Positions 31,701-43,438 of a DNA stretch of 64,000 bases are shown in pieces. The stretch lies in contig NC_057808.1 in assembly GCF_018294505.1 (NCBI RefSeq), positions 360,722,871 through 360,786,870 of the forward strand, in the 5' to 3' direction. Origin of the DNA: Triticum aestivum (lineage: Eukaryota; Streptophyta; Magnoliopsida; Poales; Poaceae). How positions within the stretch are numbered: the stretch's first letter is position 1; each line of letters starts with the position of its first letter. The notes beneath the pieces are model-generated. The model ran no database searches, was not told the DNA's origin, and saw only the letters and a list, made by a program, of their open reading frames with translations. The translations under genes were made by a program, and so were the position numbers.

Positions 31701-34700
31701 AGACTTCCACAATGAAGCCGGCCGCCAAGAGCCGAGCTACTTCCTCACCAATGGCCTTCCGCCTCTCCTCATTAAACCGACGGAGGAATTGCCTGACTGG
31801 CTTAAATTTTGGATCAATATTAAGAGTGTGCTCAGCGAGCTCTCTCGGTACACCCGGCATGTCAGAAGGTTTCCATGCAAAGATGTCCCGGTTCTCACGG
31901 ATGAACTCGATGAGCGTGCCTTCCTATTTAGGATGCAGATTGGCGTTGATGCTGAACTGCTTAGATGAGTCACCTGGAACAAAGTCAACAAGCTTAGTCT
32001 CATCGGCCGACTTAAATTTCATTACCGGCTCATGCTCCGTGGTTGGCTTTTTCAGAGACGTCATATCTGCCGGGTCAACATTATCCTTATAAAACTTCAA
32101 CTCCTCTGTCGCATAAACAGATTCAGCGTAAGCAGCGTCACCTTCCTCGCACTCCAAAGCTACTTTTCGGCTGCCATGAACCGTAATGGTCCCGTTGTGA
32201 CCCGGCATCTTGAGCTGCAAATATACATAACATGGCCGTGCCATGAACTTGGCGTAAGCCGGCCGCCCAAATAGAGCATGGTACAGGCTTCTGATCTTCA
32301 CCACCTCAAAAGTCAGTTTTTCCGCCCTGGAGTTATACTCATCTCCAAAGGCTACTTCCAGCTCGATCTTACCAACTTGATACGCCGACTTACCAGGCAC
32401 CACGCCGTGGAAAACAGTATTGGACTGGCTGAGGTTTTTATCGGTTAATCCCATACGACGGAAGGTCTCACAATAGAGGATGTTAATGCTGCTGCCCCCG
32501 TCCATGAGCACCTTAGTGAATTTATACCCACCAACCTAAGGAGCCACCACCAAAGCCAGGTGACCCGGATTATCAACCCGGGGAGGGTGATCCTCCCTAC
32601 TCCGTACAATAGGTTGCTCAGACCATCGCAAGTAACGTGGAACCACCGGCTCAACAGCGTTCACAGCCCTTTTATGAAGCTTCTGGTCTCGCTTGCACAA
32701 ACTGGTAGTAAACACATGATACTGTCCACTGTTGAGCTGCTTTGGATTGGTCTGATATCCCCCCTGCTGCTGCTCCTGATTACCCTGGCCAGATTGCTGG
32801 TTGAACCCCCCTCGATTACTTTGAAAATTCTGAAAATTGGAATTTGAACCGCCGCCCGGGCCATGAAAGCCGCCGCCGCCCTGACCATTGTTGCCATTGA
32901 AAGTGTTGGAATTTTTGAAAGCTTTCATGATTGCACAGTCTTTCCATAGATGAGTGGCTGGCTTCTCCCTAGAACCGTGCCTTGGACAGGGCTCATTCAA
33001 CAATTGCTCAAGCGTCGGGCCTGATCCGGCGGATCGGGGAGGTGGTCTCCGCTTACGTTGGTGGTTGTTACCTTGCGCATTGATGTTGGCCACAAATTCC
33101 ATACTGCCATCAGCCTTACGTTTATTACTTCCCTGGTTCGCCGGGTTATGCTGAGGGCCCTTGCCGTTGCCATTCTTCTTTCCCTTCCTTGTCTTTTCCT
33201 CATCAGACGCGGGATCCTTGGTACTATCAGAGTCGGCGTACTTGACCAGAGCCGCCATCAGCGTACCCATATCGTTGCAATCGCGTTTGAGCCGCCCAAG
33301 CTTCATCTTCAGTGGCGCAAAATGACAATTTTGCTCCAACATCAAGACCGCAGAGCCGGCATCCATCTTATCAGACGAATGTATTATCTCTTTGACCCGG
33401 CGTACCCAATGGGTTGTAGACTCGCCTTCTTGCTGTTTGCAGTTAGTCAAATCCACAATCAACATTGATTGCCTACATGTATCTTTGAAGTTTTGGATGA
33501 ACCGGGCTTTTAGCTCTGCCCATGACCCGATGGAATTGGGCGGCAGTCCCTTCAACCAAGTGCGGGCAGTCCCATCCAACATCATGGTGAAGTATTTGGC
33601 CATTGCCGCTTCGCTGACCTCCAGCAACTCCATAGCCATCTCGTAGCTCTCAACCCATGCTCTAGGCTGTAAATCAGCCGTTTAATTAGGTACCTTCCTA
33701 GGTCCTTTGAAATCCTTGGGCAGACGTTCATTACGGAGAGCCGGCACCAGGCAAGGGACGCCTCCGGCTCTTGTAGCCATGCCTGCCTCAATAGAAGCCG
33801 TCGGGTAAACCGGAAAAGGCTGGTAAGCCGTCATCTGAGCCGCCTGCTCAGCTTCCTCACGCGCTCTGTCTAGATCTACCGCATTAAAGGCTCCATTATG
33901 TGCCGGGCCATGCCCCCCAGGAAAGTCATGGCGCCGGACGTTGCTTGAGCCGGTCGCCGAAGCCATGTGTCTGCTATAACTCGGACTCCGGTTTTGACGA
34001 ATTGCCTGTCGAGGGGTCGAATGAATCCTGTCCCGGCTATATGAATATGCCTCCTGCTGCGCCAAAGCCGTCTGAAGAAGTTCTCTGACCCTGCGGGTTT
34101 CGACCGCCGTTGGGGAGTCACCCTCAACCGGAAGAGCCGCCAGTCGCGCTGCTACCGCGATCATGTTTTCCAACGGGTTAGAATAATGACCCGGTGGTGT
34201 TGGCACATATGGAGGCGGTGCAGTATTCACACGGGGAGGCCCCGTCACTGGTGGCTGAACCAGAGTTCCCACCCCGGGTGCCGTGATCTGATTTATCTCT
34301 GGCGGGTTGCTAGGCCCTACACCGGGTGTGTTGAAGAGGTTGTGAGGATCATAAACCGGAGGGAGCCGAGATTGAGCCTTCTGATACCTCCTTCTCATGA
34401 CCTCATTGGATGCGTTCTAATCCATCATGAGCCGGAAAGACTGCGCCTGAATAAACTGAGCCTGGGCATCCAGAGCCGCCCGCTCTGCAGCCATCCTAAC
34501 TCCTTCCGCTGCCAGGTCTTCCTTGGCCTGCGCTATGTCCAATTTTAGTTGTGCCACTTCTGCATCATGTTGAGCTTGATCCGCCGGGACGACCGTGGCA
34601 GTTAACAGGGCCGTCATCTTATCTGTGAGATCCATTAGCACCTGAGCCGGCGAGTGCACAGGGCCTCCTACCCCAGCGGCGGGGTTTTGAACAGGTTGTG

Positions 34701-35124
34701 TGCCGGCCATGAATATTCCAACCCGGCTTGGCGGCTCAAAGGGGTCTGGAATACTGTCGCCATCGGAACAACCCCTGAGCCTGCCATCTTGAAGTTGATA
34801 TAACGAGTTGGTCTCTTCTGTGGACGACTCGCCGTCAGAGCGGGTGGCCATCTCATCGCCAGATCCAGATCCTTCAGAGAGTCCTCCATGGACGCATCCC
34901 ACGAAAGCACGCTTCAAGGCAGGCAGAGTCCGGGCGGGTCTCGCACGCTGAGCCGTCTCGACGAGGTCGGTGCAGAGGTCCGGCTCAGGGCCCGGCTCGC
35001 CAATCTTGCCAATGAAAACGTGGATTCCGCCGAAGGGGACCTGGTACCCGTACTCGATTGAGCCGGCGTCGGGGCCCCAGCCTGCGTCGTCGATGTAGAG
35101 CTTGCCGCGACGACTCTTGGTCAT
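28720..35124 (-). pseudogene. gag-pol of the Tat element, closed by four in-frame stops
   Basis: One continuous minus-strand frame, starting at MTKSRRGKLY (35124), carries gag (33681-32539, LKGLPPNSIGSWAELKARF), an aspartic protease with LMDGGSSINILY and then pol. The last open part (31860-28720, 1046 residues) holds reverse transcriptase with HAYVDDIVV (YVDD at 174-177), RNase H, a second RNase H (HFDGSRQLEGSGAGVVLASP), the integrase zinc finger (HxxxH, CDGC) and the integrase core (GLDMVGPF, ITDNGTNL, GQAERANQE). In-frame stops are TAG 34417-34419, TAA 33682-33684, TAG 32536-32538 and TAG 31924-31926. There is no frameshift. Intact, it would make the structural and replication proteins of the element. 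This copy cannot. Confidence 0.92.
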
Positions 35125-35191
35125 CCGGCCCACAGCCTATCCCTTGAGCCCTTCGAAGCTGCCCTTCAAGAACTCAAATCCACCGTGCGCT

Positions 35192-35210
35192 GGCCCCACG
35201 GTGGGCGCCA
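35192..35210 (-). other. Primer-binding site of the Tat element
   Basis: On the minus strand TGGCGCCCACCGTGGGGCC begins two bases after the 5' LTR end at 35213, the normal position for the tRNA primer site. I do not assign the tRNA. Confidence 0.7.
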
Positions 35211-35212
35211 AC

Positions 35213-35732
35213 TGTCGTGGAATTGTCACGGCACATGTCCTCGTGCAAGGACTTAGTCGTGGAGCCGTCGCAACTAGGAAGCGTAAAGGGGTTAAACGGG
35301 ACAAAGGACACGAGGATTATACTGGTTCGGCCCCTTACGATGAAGGTAAAAGCCTACTCCAGTTGAGGTTGGATTACTTAGGGTTTCGATGACCAGGGAG
35401 CTAAACCGCTATGCCTGGCTATCGATCTGATCTTACTTGTCCTGAACCGCCGCTGGGTCGTCCCTTTATATAGAGAGGTTAACGCCCAGCGGCTCTCAGA
35501 GTCCCGGCCGGCTTATAAACAGTACCTGGCTCGGACTCTTAGCTATTCTTGCCTTACACTACAAGTCATGCCATAACGGCGGTTTATCACTATGGGCCTT
35601 AAGCCGCCTCTGGGCCTTAAGCCCATTACTGAACCGCCATCTCCTAGCTTGATTCTGGGCTTCATGTGATGATCGTCTCAACGTAACCCGGCCCCTCCCG
35701 GGCGGGTGACACCAGTAGTTATATCCCCAACA
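35213..35732 (-). repeat. 5' LTR of the Tat element (plus-strand right copy)
   Basis: 520 bp, the direct repeat of 22578-23097. In minus orientation it starts TGTTGGGGATATAAC. On the plus strand a TTATATAGAGAGG segment near 35466 could be a core promoter element. Confidence 0.93.
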
Positions 35733-35737
35733 AGACC

Positions 35738-36934
35738 CCTTGACAGTTCACCTTGAATAAAACTCCTCCAGCAAGGCCCAACCTTGGTTTTACCATTTGG
35801 CACCTAAGCCTTTTTCCCTCGGGTTTTCGCGAGCCCGAGGGTCATCTTTATTTAAACCCCTGGGCCAGTGCTCCTCTGAGTATTGGTCCAACCTGTCAGT
35901 CGCCGGTGGCCACCTGGGGCAACTCTGGGCTCGCCTATCGGAAGCTTGGACAATCCGGTGTGCCCTGGGAACGAGATATGTGCAGCTCCTATCGGGATTT
36001 GTCGGCACATTCGGGCGGCTTTGCTGGTCTTGTTTTACCATTGTCGAAATGTCTTGTAAACCGGGATTCCGAGACTGATCGGGTCTTCCCGAGAGAAGGT
36101 TTATCCTTCGTTGACCGTGAGAGCTTATAATGGGCTAAGTTGGGACACCCCTGCAGGGTATTATCTTTCGAAAGCCGTGCCCGCAGTTATGAGGCAGATG
36201 GGAATTTGTTAATGTCCGGTTGTAGAGAACTTGGCACTTGACTTAATTAAAATACATCAACCGTGTGTGTGGCCGTGATGGTCTCTTCTCGGCGGAGTCC
36301 GGGAGGTGAACACGGTTGGAGTTATGAATGAACGTAAGTAGTTTCAGGATCACTTCTTGATCATTTCTAACTTCGCGACCGTTGCGTTGCTTCTCTTCTC
36401 ACTCTCTTTTGCGTATGTTAGCCACCATATATGCTTAGTGCTTGCTGCAGCTCCACCTCATTACACAATCCTTTCCTATAAGCTTAAATAGTCTTGATCT
36501 CGCGGGTGTGAGATTGCTGAGTCCTCGTGACTCACAGATTCTACCAAAACAGTTGCAGGTGTCGACGATACCAGTGCAGATGATGCAACAGAGCTCAAGT
36601 GGGAGTTCGACGAAGAACATGGTCATTACTATGTTTCGTTTCCTGATGATCAGTAGTGGAGCCCAGTTGGGACGATCGGGGATCTAGCATTTGGGTTTAT
36701 CTTATTTTCATTTGGATTTGACCGTAGTTGGTCTATGTGTGGATTTTGGTTGATGTATGAATTATTATGTATTGTGTGAAGTGGCAATTGTAAGCCAACT
36801 CTCGTTATCCCATTCTTGTTCATTACATGGGATTGTGTGAAGATGACCCTTCTTGCGACAATACCTACAATGCGGTTATGCCTCTAAGTCGTGCCTCGAC
36901 ACGTGGGAGATATAGCCGCATCGTGGGCGTTACA
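35738..36934 (+). repeat. 5' LTR of the chromovirus, second part
   Basis: The LTR resumes after the Tat element and ends GTGGGCGTTACA at 36934. It is homologous to 53741-54795 plus 45650-45795 of the 3' LTR, with about 27 differences by eye over the last 1.05 kb. Confidence 0.9.
36559..36656 (+). other. Exon-like acidic segment C in the 5' LTR
   Basis: After an AG acceptor (AGTTGCAG), in the phase left by segment A, it reads [20 protein letters not shown] then [12 protein letters not shown] and TAG. The copy in the 3' LTR (54419-54516) differs at five bases, all third codon positions and all synonymous. Confidence 0.5.
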
Positions 36935-36936
36935 AG

Positions 36937-36954
36937 TTGGTAATCAGAGCCATC
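36937..36954 (+). other. Primer-binding site of the chromovirus
   Basis: TTGGTAATCAGAGCCATC two bases after the LTR end. It resembles the initiator-Met tRNA site TGGTATCAGAGC with one extra base. Confidence 0.75.
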
Positions 36955-37841
36955 CCCGACTTAGGAGCCCCCTGCTTTATCGAATCGCTGGCATTGTGGA
37001 GTCTAGAACAAAAATGTTTTGAGTCTTAGGATTATATATATCGGAGAGTAGGATTCTTTTTACTCCTCAGTCTTAGAACAAAAATGTTTTGACTCTTCTC
37101 TCCTCAAATTTCACTAAAAAAAATTTTAGGATCACGCGGGTATCTTAGAATCGTTCCGATGGTTTTGTGACGAGAACATTGTTCTTGGTGCCTCCTGACA
37201 TTTAAGGGTTGTGGCAGTGTCCCGGGGAGTTGAGCTCCGAGGTGTTGTCGTCACAAATTTATCATTGCAGTTCTGGAATACCTGAGTTTCGCCGACATCG
37301 AAAATCTCTTTTATGCAGTTGTTGGTGAGATCACCTCGACGCCACCCAGTACTGGGGCGGGAGTTTGGGAGTATTGCCATAACTCGTATAACGGATGCTT
37401 TTCGAAGGTTGAGGTACACGATTTCCGAAGGTTTCTTGGTTATGTGTTGACGGATGGATACAGCTGGATCTAGGGATTGCTAGTTTGGGTGATATATTTT
37501 GTGTCCCCTGTATCCCCAACACCAGATTGCATAACCAGAAAGTTTCGGGAGTTTATAGGTGGGATTCAAGTAGCTCTTAGCATTTCTTCCCACAGATATT
37601 TGGTTTGTTATTGGGTAATCCTTACCACTTATTTGTTCCAGTCGTACCTTTTTATTTTATTCATCAATCTCTTATAAAGTGGCTTCTCACCTTAATGGAA
37701 GTGTGATGATTTACTATGGAATTCATTCGTTCATCCTCGTTCGAATGTTTATTGTGAAGACTATATGTTGCAATTTTCTATCCGTTGATTCCACTTGTCT
37801 ATTTGTCTATCAAGATGCTAACGGATGTCACCCTCTTCAGG
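36955..37841 (+). other. Leader between the 5' LTR and gag
   Basis: An AT-rich untranslated leader of the chromovirus. It contains several short ORFs but nothing recognisable. Confidence 0.5.
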
Positions 37842-40800
37842 ATGGCTCCGCCAACGCGTCAGAATCCGGAACGCAATGAGGGGAGTCAGGCGAACCCTCC
37901 GCCACCACCTCCGCCTCCGAAGTCATGGCAAGCTATCTTGGCAGCCACCAACGCCAATGCTCAGATGATTTTGCAACTCTTGCAAGAACGCACCCAAGGG
38001 CAAGGCAATCAAGGAAATCAAGGCCAAGGCAACAATCAGCCTCACTTCGCTACCCTCAACCAGTTCCTCGCAAATCAGCCGAAGTCTTTCAGCTACTGTG
38101 CCGAGGCCACAGACGCCGATGATTGGCTCGTGGACATCAACAAGCATTTTGAATGTAGCAATGTCAGGCGTGAGGACTTTGTCAAGTTCGCTTCTTTTCA
38201 ACTAAAGGATCAAGCTGCCGAGTGGTATCAACAATACAAAGATTCTAGAGGAGGTCGTGTGATTACCTGGGATGATTTCCGTCGAGACTTCAAAGCTCAC
38301 CACATTCTACAAAGTGTTTTTGAGAGCAAGCGGGAGGAGTTCCGCAATCTCAAGCAAGGCAGCATGTCCGTGTATCAATACAATACTCAGTTTCAGAAAC
38401 TCGCTCGCTTCGCTAAGCAAGACGTTCCTGATGAAAAGAGCATGATCTATCAATTCAGAGGTGGCCTCAGAGAAGATCTGCAATTACCTCTAGTGCTTTT
38501 TGAGCCGACCAAGTATGATGATTTCTACAACATGGCTCTGAAGCAAGAGGCTGCTCAGCTCAAGTGTGAGGCGTCTAAGAAGAGAGTCAGGGACACAGTT
38601 CAGTCTTCTTCTTCCTCACTAGTGGCTGCTAAGCAACAGAAGTTCTGGTTGCCTCCTCCTCCTCCTCCGTTTCGTCAGCCTTTCCAGCAGAAGAGCAAAG
38701 GTGGCCACGGATCTTCCCACTCATCCAACCCTAGCTATCAGAACAAGTCTCAGAATCAAGCTCCAAAGTCGAATGCTCCTTATCATCGTCCACTCTCAGA
38801 GGTGACTTGCAACAAGTGTCAGCAGAAAGGTCACTATGCTAACAAGTGCTTCAATCAAAGGCGCCTTCCGCCTCCTCCTCCTGTGAGATCTTCCAGCAAT
38901 GCAGTGGTCAAGCATAATCCCAAGTTTGCAAAGGTCAACATGATGAACGCAGCTCAAGCGGAGGAATCTACTGATGTGATAATGGGTAATCTCTCAGTTA
39001 ATGATTTTCCTGCAAAAGTTCTTTTTGACACTGGTGCATCGCTTAGTTTCATCTCAAGACCATTTGCATCCAAGCATGAGTTGCATTTCCAAGAATTGCC
39101 TAGAACGTTAGCAGATGTCTCTCCGGGCAAATGCATGAACGCAAGCTACATGGTTCCGGATGTTTCCATCAAGATGGGCGATTATAAATTTCTGGCCAAA
39201 CCAATTGTCCTTGGTGACTCGGATATTGATCTAATTCTCGGGATGGACTGGCTTTCTAAGCACAAGGCTCAACTTGATTGTGCTGCCAGGGAAATTCAAT
39301 TGACACACTCTTCTGAGGATGTGATCATCTATGCCGCTCGTGACGAGACCATTCGGTTATTTTCTCTCAATGAGAAGGGCGAATTGGATGCTATTTCTTA
39401 AATTCCAGTCGTTTGTGAGTACCAAGATGTCTTTCCAGAAGAGCTTCCGGGTATGCCTCCTCACCGGCCAGTTGAGTTCGTTATCGATCTTGAGCCCGGC
39501 ACTGAACCCGTTTGCAAGCGTCCTTACAAGCTTGGACCCAAGGAGCTGAAGGAATTGAAGAAACAACTCGATGAACAAGAGCGTCTGGGTTTGATCAGAC
39601 CGAGTTCATCTCCATGGGGTTGTGGTGTTCTTTTTGTCCAGAAGAAGGATGGCACGGACCGACTTTGTGTCGACTACCGTCCATTGAACAAGAAGACAAT
39701 CAAGAACAAGTATCCACTTCCCAACATCAATGAGCTATTCGAGCAACTTAAAGGTGCTAAAGTATTCTCCAAGCTTGACCTTCGTATGGGTTATCATCAG
39801 ATTCGCATTCGTGAAGATGATATTCCCAAGACAGCATTCAGAACAAGCTTTGGTTCTTATGAATATGCCGTCATGTCTTTCGGCCTTGTCAATGCTCCTC
39901 CAACATTCTCTCGAATGATGAACTTCATATTCAACCCCTATACCAATGAATTCGTCCTAGTGTATCTCGATGATATCTTGGTCTTCTCCAAGAATAAGGA
40001 CCATGTCAAACATTTGCGATTGGTGCTCGACAAGCTCAGAGAGTATCAATTCTATGCGAAGTTTTCCAAATGTGAGTTTTGGCTCGATGAAGTTCTTTAC
40101 CTTGGTCATATCATCTCTGCCAAGGGCATCGCTGTTAATCCCGAGAAGGTGTCTGCAATTGTGAATTGGGAACCTCCTCAGAATGTCAAGCAGCTCCGCA
40201 GTTTTCTTGGTCTTGCAAGCTATTGCCGAAGATTCGTTGAGAATTTCTCTAAGATTGCTAAGCCTCTTTCCAACCTCCTCCAGAAGCATGTGAAGTATGT
40301 CTGGACTCCTGAGTGTGACATTGCTTTCAACACTCTCAAAGAGAAACTCATCATAGCTCCTGTCTTAACTCCTCGTGACGAATCCAAGCCATTCGAAGTT
40401 TTCTGTGATGCTTCTCTTCAAGGTCTTGGTGCTGTGTTAATGCAAGAGAAGAAAGTTGTGGCCTATACCTCTCGTCAGTTGAAGCCCAACGAAAAGAACT
40501 ACCCCACTCACGATCTTGAGTTGGCGGCAGTTGTCCATGCATTAATAACATGGAGACATCTCTTGTTGGGAAGGAAAGTGGACATATTCACCGATCACAA
40601 GAGTCTCAAATACACCTTCACTCAGCCAAACCTCAACCTCAGGCAAACTCGATGGGTCGAAATGATTCAAGAGTACAATCCGAGTATTGAGTATACTCCA
40701 GGCAAGGCCAATGTCATTGCAGATGCTTTGAGCAGGAAGGCTTATTGCAACAGCTTAATTCTCAAGCCATTCCAACCGGATCTTTGTGAAGCTTTCTGCA

Positions 40801-42293
40801 AGCTGAATCTCCATGTTGTTCCTCAAGGCTTTCTTGCCAACCTCATAGTCTCTCCTACTTTGGAAGATCAAATCCGTGAGGCACAACTCCTGGATACCAT
40901 GGTGAAGAAGGTGAAACGTGGTATTGTTAAGGGTCTTTCCAAATACAAGTGCTATCGCATTGATGACAGAGACACTTTGTTCTTTGAGGACCGGATTGTG
41001 GTTCCTAAAGGTGATCTAAGGAAAGTCATTATGAACGAGGCGCACAATTCTCTTCTTTCCATTCATCCTGGAAGTACGAAGATGTACCATGACCTCAAGA
41101 AGTCGTATTGGTGGATTCGAATGAAGCGAGAAATCGCTCAATTCGTGAATGAATGTGATGTCTGTCGAAGGGTGAAAGCAGAACACCAACGACCAGCTGG
41201 TCTCCTCCAACCTCTTGCTATTCCAGAGTGGAAGTTTGATCATATCGAAATGGACTTCGTGACTGGATTTCCAAAGTCCAAGCGCGGAAATGATGCTATC
41301 TTCGTTGTCATCGACAAGCTTACTAAAGTGGCTCATTTCCTTCCACTCAAAGAATCTATCACAGCAACTCAGTTGGCAGAGCTATACACCTCCAGGATTG
41401 TCTCCTTGCACGGAATTCCATAACTGATTTCTTCAGATCGTGGAAGCATCTTCACTTCTAAGTTCTGGGACTCCTTCCAGAAGGCCATGGGCACCAACAT
41501 TCGCTTCAGCACAGCTTTCCATCCTCAAACTAGTGGCCAAGTCGAGCGAGTCAATCAAATCCTTGAAGATATGCTCAGGGCTTGTGTCATTTCCTTTGGC
41601 ATGAGGTGGGAAGATTGTCTTCCATATGCCAAATTCTCCTACAACAACAATTTCCAAGCGAGTTCGGGCAAGGCCCCATTCGAGATTCTATATGGCAGAA
41701 AGTGTCGTACTCCTCTCAATTGGTCAGAGACTGGTGAACGCCAACTTCTTGGCAACGACTTAATCATAGAGGCTGAAGAAATGTGTAAAGTCATCCATGA
41801 AAATCTCAAAGCCGCGCAATCGCGCCAGAAGAGTTACTATGATAGCAAGCACCGTGATGTGGCTTTCGAGATCGGAGACCATGTCTACCTCCGCGTCTCT
41901 CCAATGAAAGGCACTCATCGCTTCGGTATCAAAGGGAAGCTTGCCCCTAGATATGTGGGTCCTTTCAAGATCATTGGCAAAAGAGGCGACCTCGCCTATC
42001 AACTTGAGCTTCCCTCCAACTTCGCGAACGTGCACGATGTGTTCCACGTGTCACAGCTCCGCAAGTGCTTCAAGACTCCTGAGCGCACCATCAACTTCGA
42101 AGAGATTGACCTCCAAGAAGATCTGTCTTATCATGAGCACCCCGTTGCTATTCTTGAAGAAACTGAGCGCAAGACTCGCAACAAGTCAATAAAATTCCTA
42201 AAAGTGAAGTGGTCGCACCATTCCGACCGAGAAGCCACCTGGGAACGCGAGGACCACCTCCGTTCTGAATATCCGGAGTTCTTTCAGTCCTAG
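37842..42293 (+). pseudogene. gag-pol of the chromovirus, closed by two in-frame TAA codons
   Basis: The ATG at 37842 (MAPPTRQNPERNEG) opens a single frame to 42293. Gag ends with the zinc knuckle CNKCQQKGHYANKC. The protease has LFDTGASLSF. Reverse transcriptase has [10 protein letters not shown], RNase [14 protein letters not shown], and integrase the zinc finger ([14 protein letters not shown]) and core. The C-terminus (NKSIKFLKVKWSHHSDREAT, WERE) is chromodomain-like, placing it with chromoviruses of the Tekay/Del type. TAA at 39399-39401 splits protease from reverse transcriptase. TAA at 41421-41423 falls in the integrase core between the first catalytic Asp (EMDFVTGF) and the second (SSDRGS). 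No frameshift is seen, so the copy died by point changes. Confidence 0.92.
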
Positions 42294-42864
42294 ATCTCGG
42301 GACGAGATCCTCTCGTAGTGCTGGAGTGTTGTAACACCCCGGTTGTAACTTTCCATATTTGTAACTCCAACTCTTGCCATTTTCGGCTCTGTGTTATGAT
42401 ATTCCCTCCGTGGTTGGGTTTTGTTTTTCGTTTTGCATTTTGTTCATGTCATTCATCTCATATCATGTCATCATGTGCATCTCATTTGCATACGTGTTCG
42501 TCTCATGCATTCGAGCATTTTCCCCGTTGTCCGTCTTGCAGTCCGGCACTCCCACATGCACCGGCGCATCCCTCTTGTTTCCTTTCATGAGCGGGTGTTA
42601 AACATTATCGGAATGGACCGTGGTTTGTCAAGTGGCCTTGGTATACCACCGGTAGACCACCTGTCAAGTTTCGTTCCATTTGGAGGTCGTTTGATACTCC
42701 AACAGTTAACCGGGTAACCGCAAAGGCCTTTTGTGTGTTGCAGCAAAACCCCCCTCCAAACAGCCCAATAACCCATCTAAGTCACCTCCATGCTCTCGGT
42801 CGTTCGATCACGATCGTGTGCGCGAAAACCGCACTCTATTTGGAGTCTCCTAGCTCCCTCTACC

Positions 42865-42872
42865 TATAAATA
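42865..42872 (+). promoter_or_regulatory. TATA box of the chromovirus 3' LTR
   Basis: TATAAATA in the same context as the 5' LTR copy at 19555. In a 3' LTR such a promoter could drive readout toward the downstream F-box exons. Confidence 0.6.
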
Positions 42873-42987
42873 TGTGTCTCTCCCGGAATTCTCGCGCAGA
42901 TCAAACCCTAGGCCCGCTCCCTCCGCGCGTCGGACACGTCCGCCTGGCGCCGGACGAATCCCGCCGCCGCGCCCGACCAATCGGGGC

Positions 42988-43438
42988 NNNNNNNNNNNNN
43001 NNNNNNNNNNNNNNNNNNNNNNNNNNNNNNNNNNNNNNNNNNNNNNNNNNNNNNNNNNNNNNNNNNNNNNNNNNNNNNNNNNNNNNNNNNNNNNNNNNNN
43101 NNNNNNNNNNNNNNNNNNNNNNNNNNNNNNNNNNNNNNNNNNNNNNNNNNNNNNNNNNNNNNNNNNNNNNNNNNNNNNNNNNNNNNNNNNNNNNNNNNNN
43201 NNNNNNNNNNNNNNNNNNNNNNNNNNNNNNNNNNNNNNNNNNNNNNNNNNNNNNNNNNNNNNNNNNNNNNNNNNNNNNNNNNNNNNNNNNNNNNNNNNNN
43301 NNNNNNNNNNNNNNNNNNNNNNNNNNNNNNNNNNNNNNNNNNNNNNNNNNNNNNNNNNNNNNNNNNNNNNNNNNNNNNNNNNNNNNNNNNNNNNNNNNNN
43401 NNNNNNNNNNNNNNNNNNNNNNNNNNNNNNNNNNNNNN
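42988..43438. other. Assembly gap (451 N)
   Basis: Undetermined bases at the same LTR position as the gap at 19753-20420. Translations crossing it are artefacts. Confidence 0.99.

Larger units (their letters stand above)
22578..35732 (-). mobile_element. Tat-lineage Ty3/Gypsy retrotransposon, minus strand, inserted in the 5' LTR
   Basis: A 13.2-kb element bounded by 520-bp LTRs (22578-23097 and 35213-35732). The target duplication is GGACC at 22573-22577 against AGACC at 35733-35737, one base changed. In minus orientation the LTR starts TGTTGGGGATATAAC and ends CACGACA. The order is gag, protease, reverse transcriptase, RNase H, a second RNase H, integrase. The second RNase H is diagnostic of the Tat/Retand lineage. 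A large additional gene on the opposite strand fills the space between pol and the 3' LTR. The two LTRs differ at about 13 positions by eye, so the insertion is fairly recent. Confidence 0.93.

Noticed and set aside
39399..39401. Programmed stop suppression between protease and reverse transcriptase
   Set aside because: The frame continues, but a second TAA lies in the integrase core and the Tat element shows similar scattered stops. Decay explains both better.
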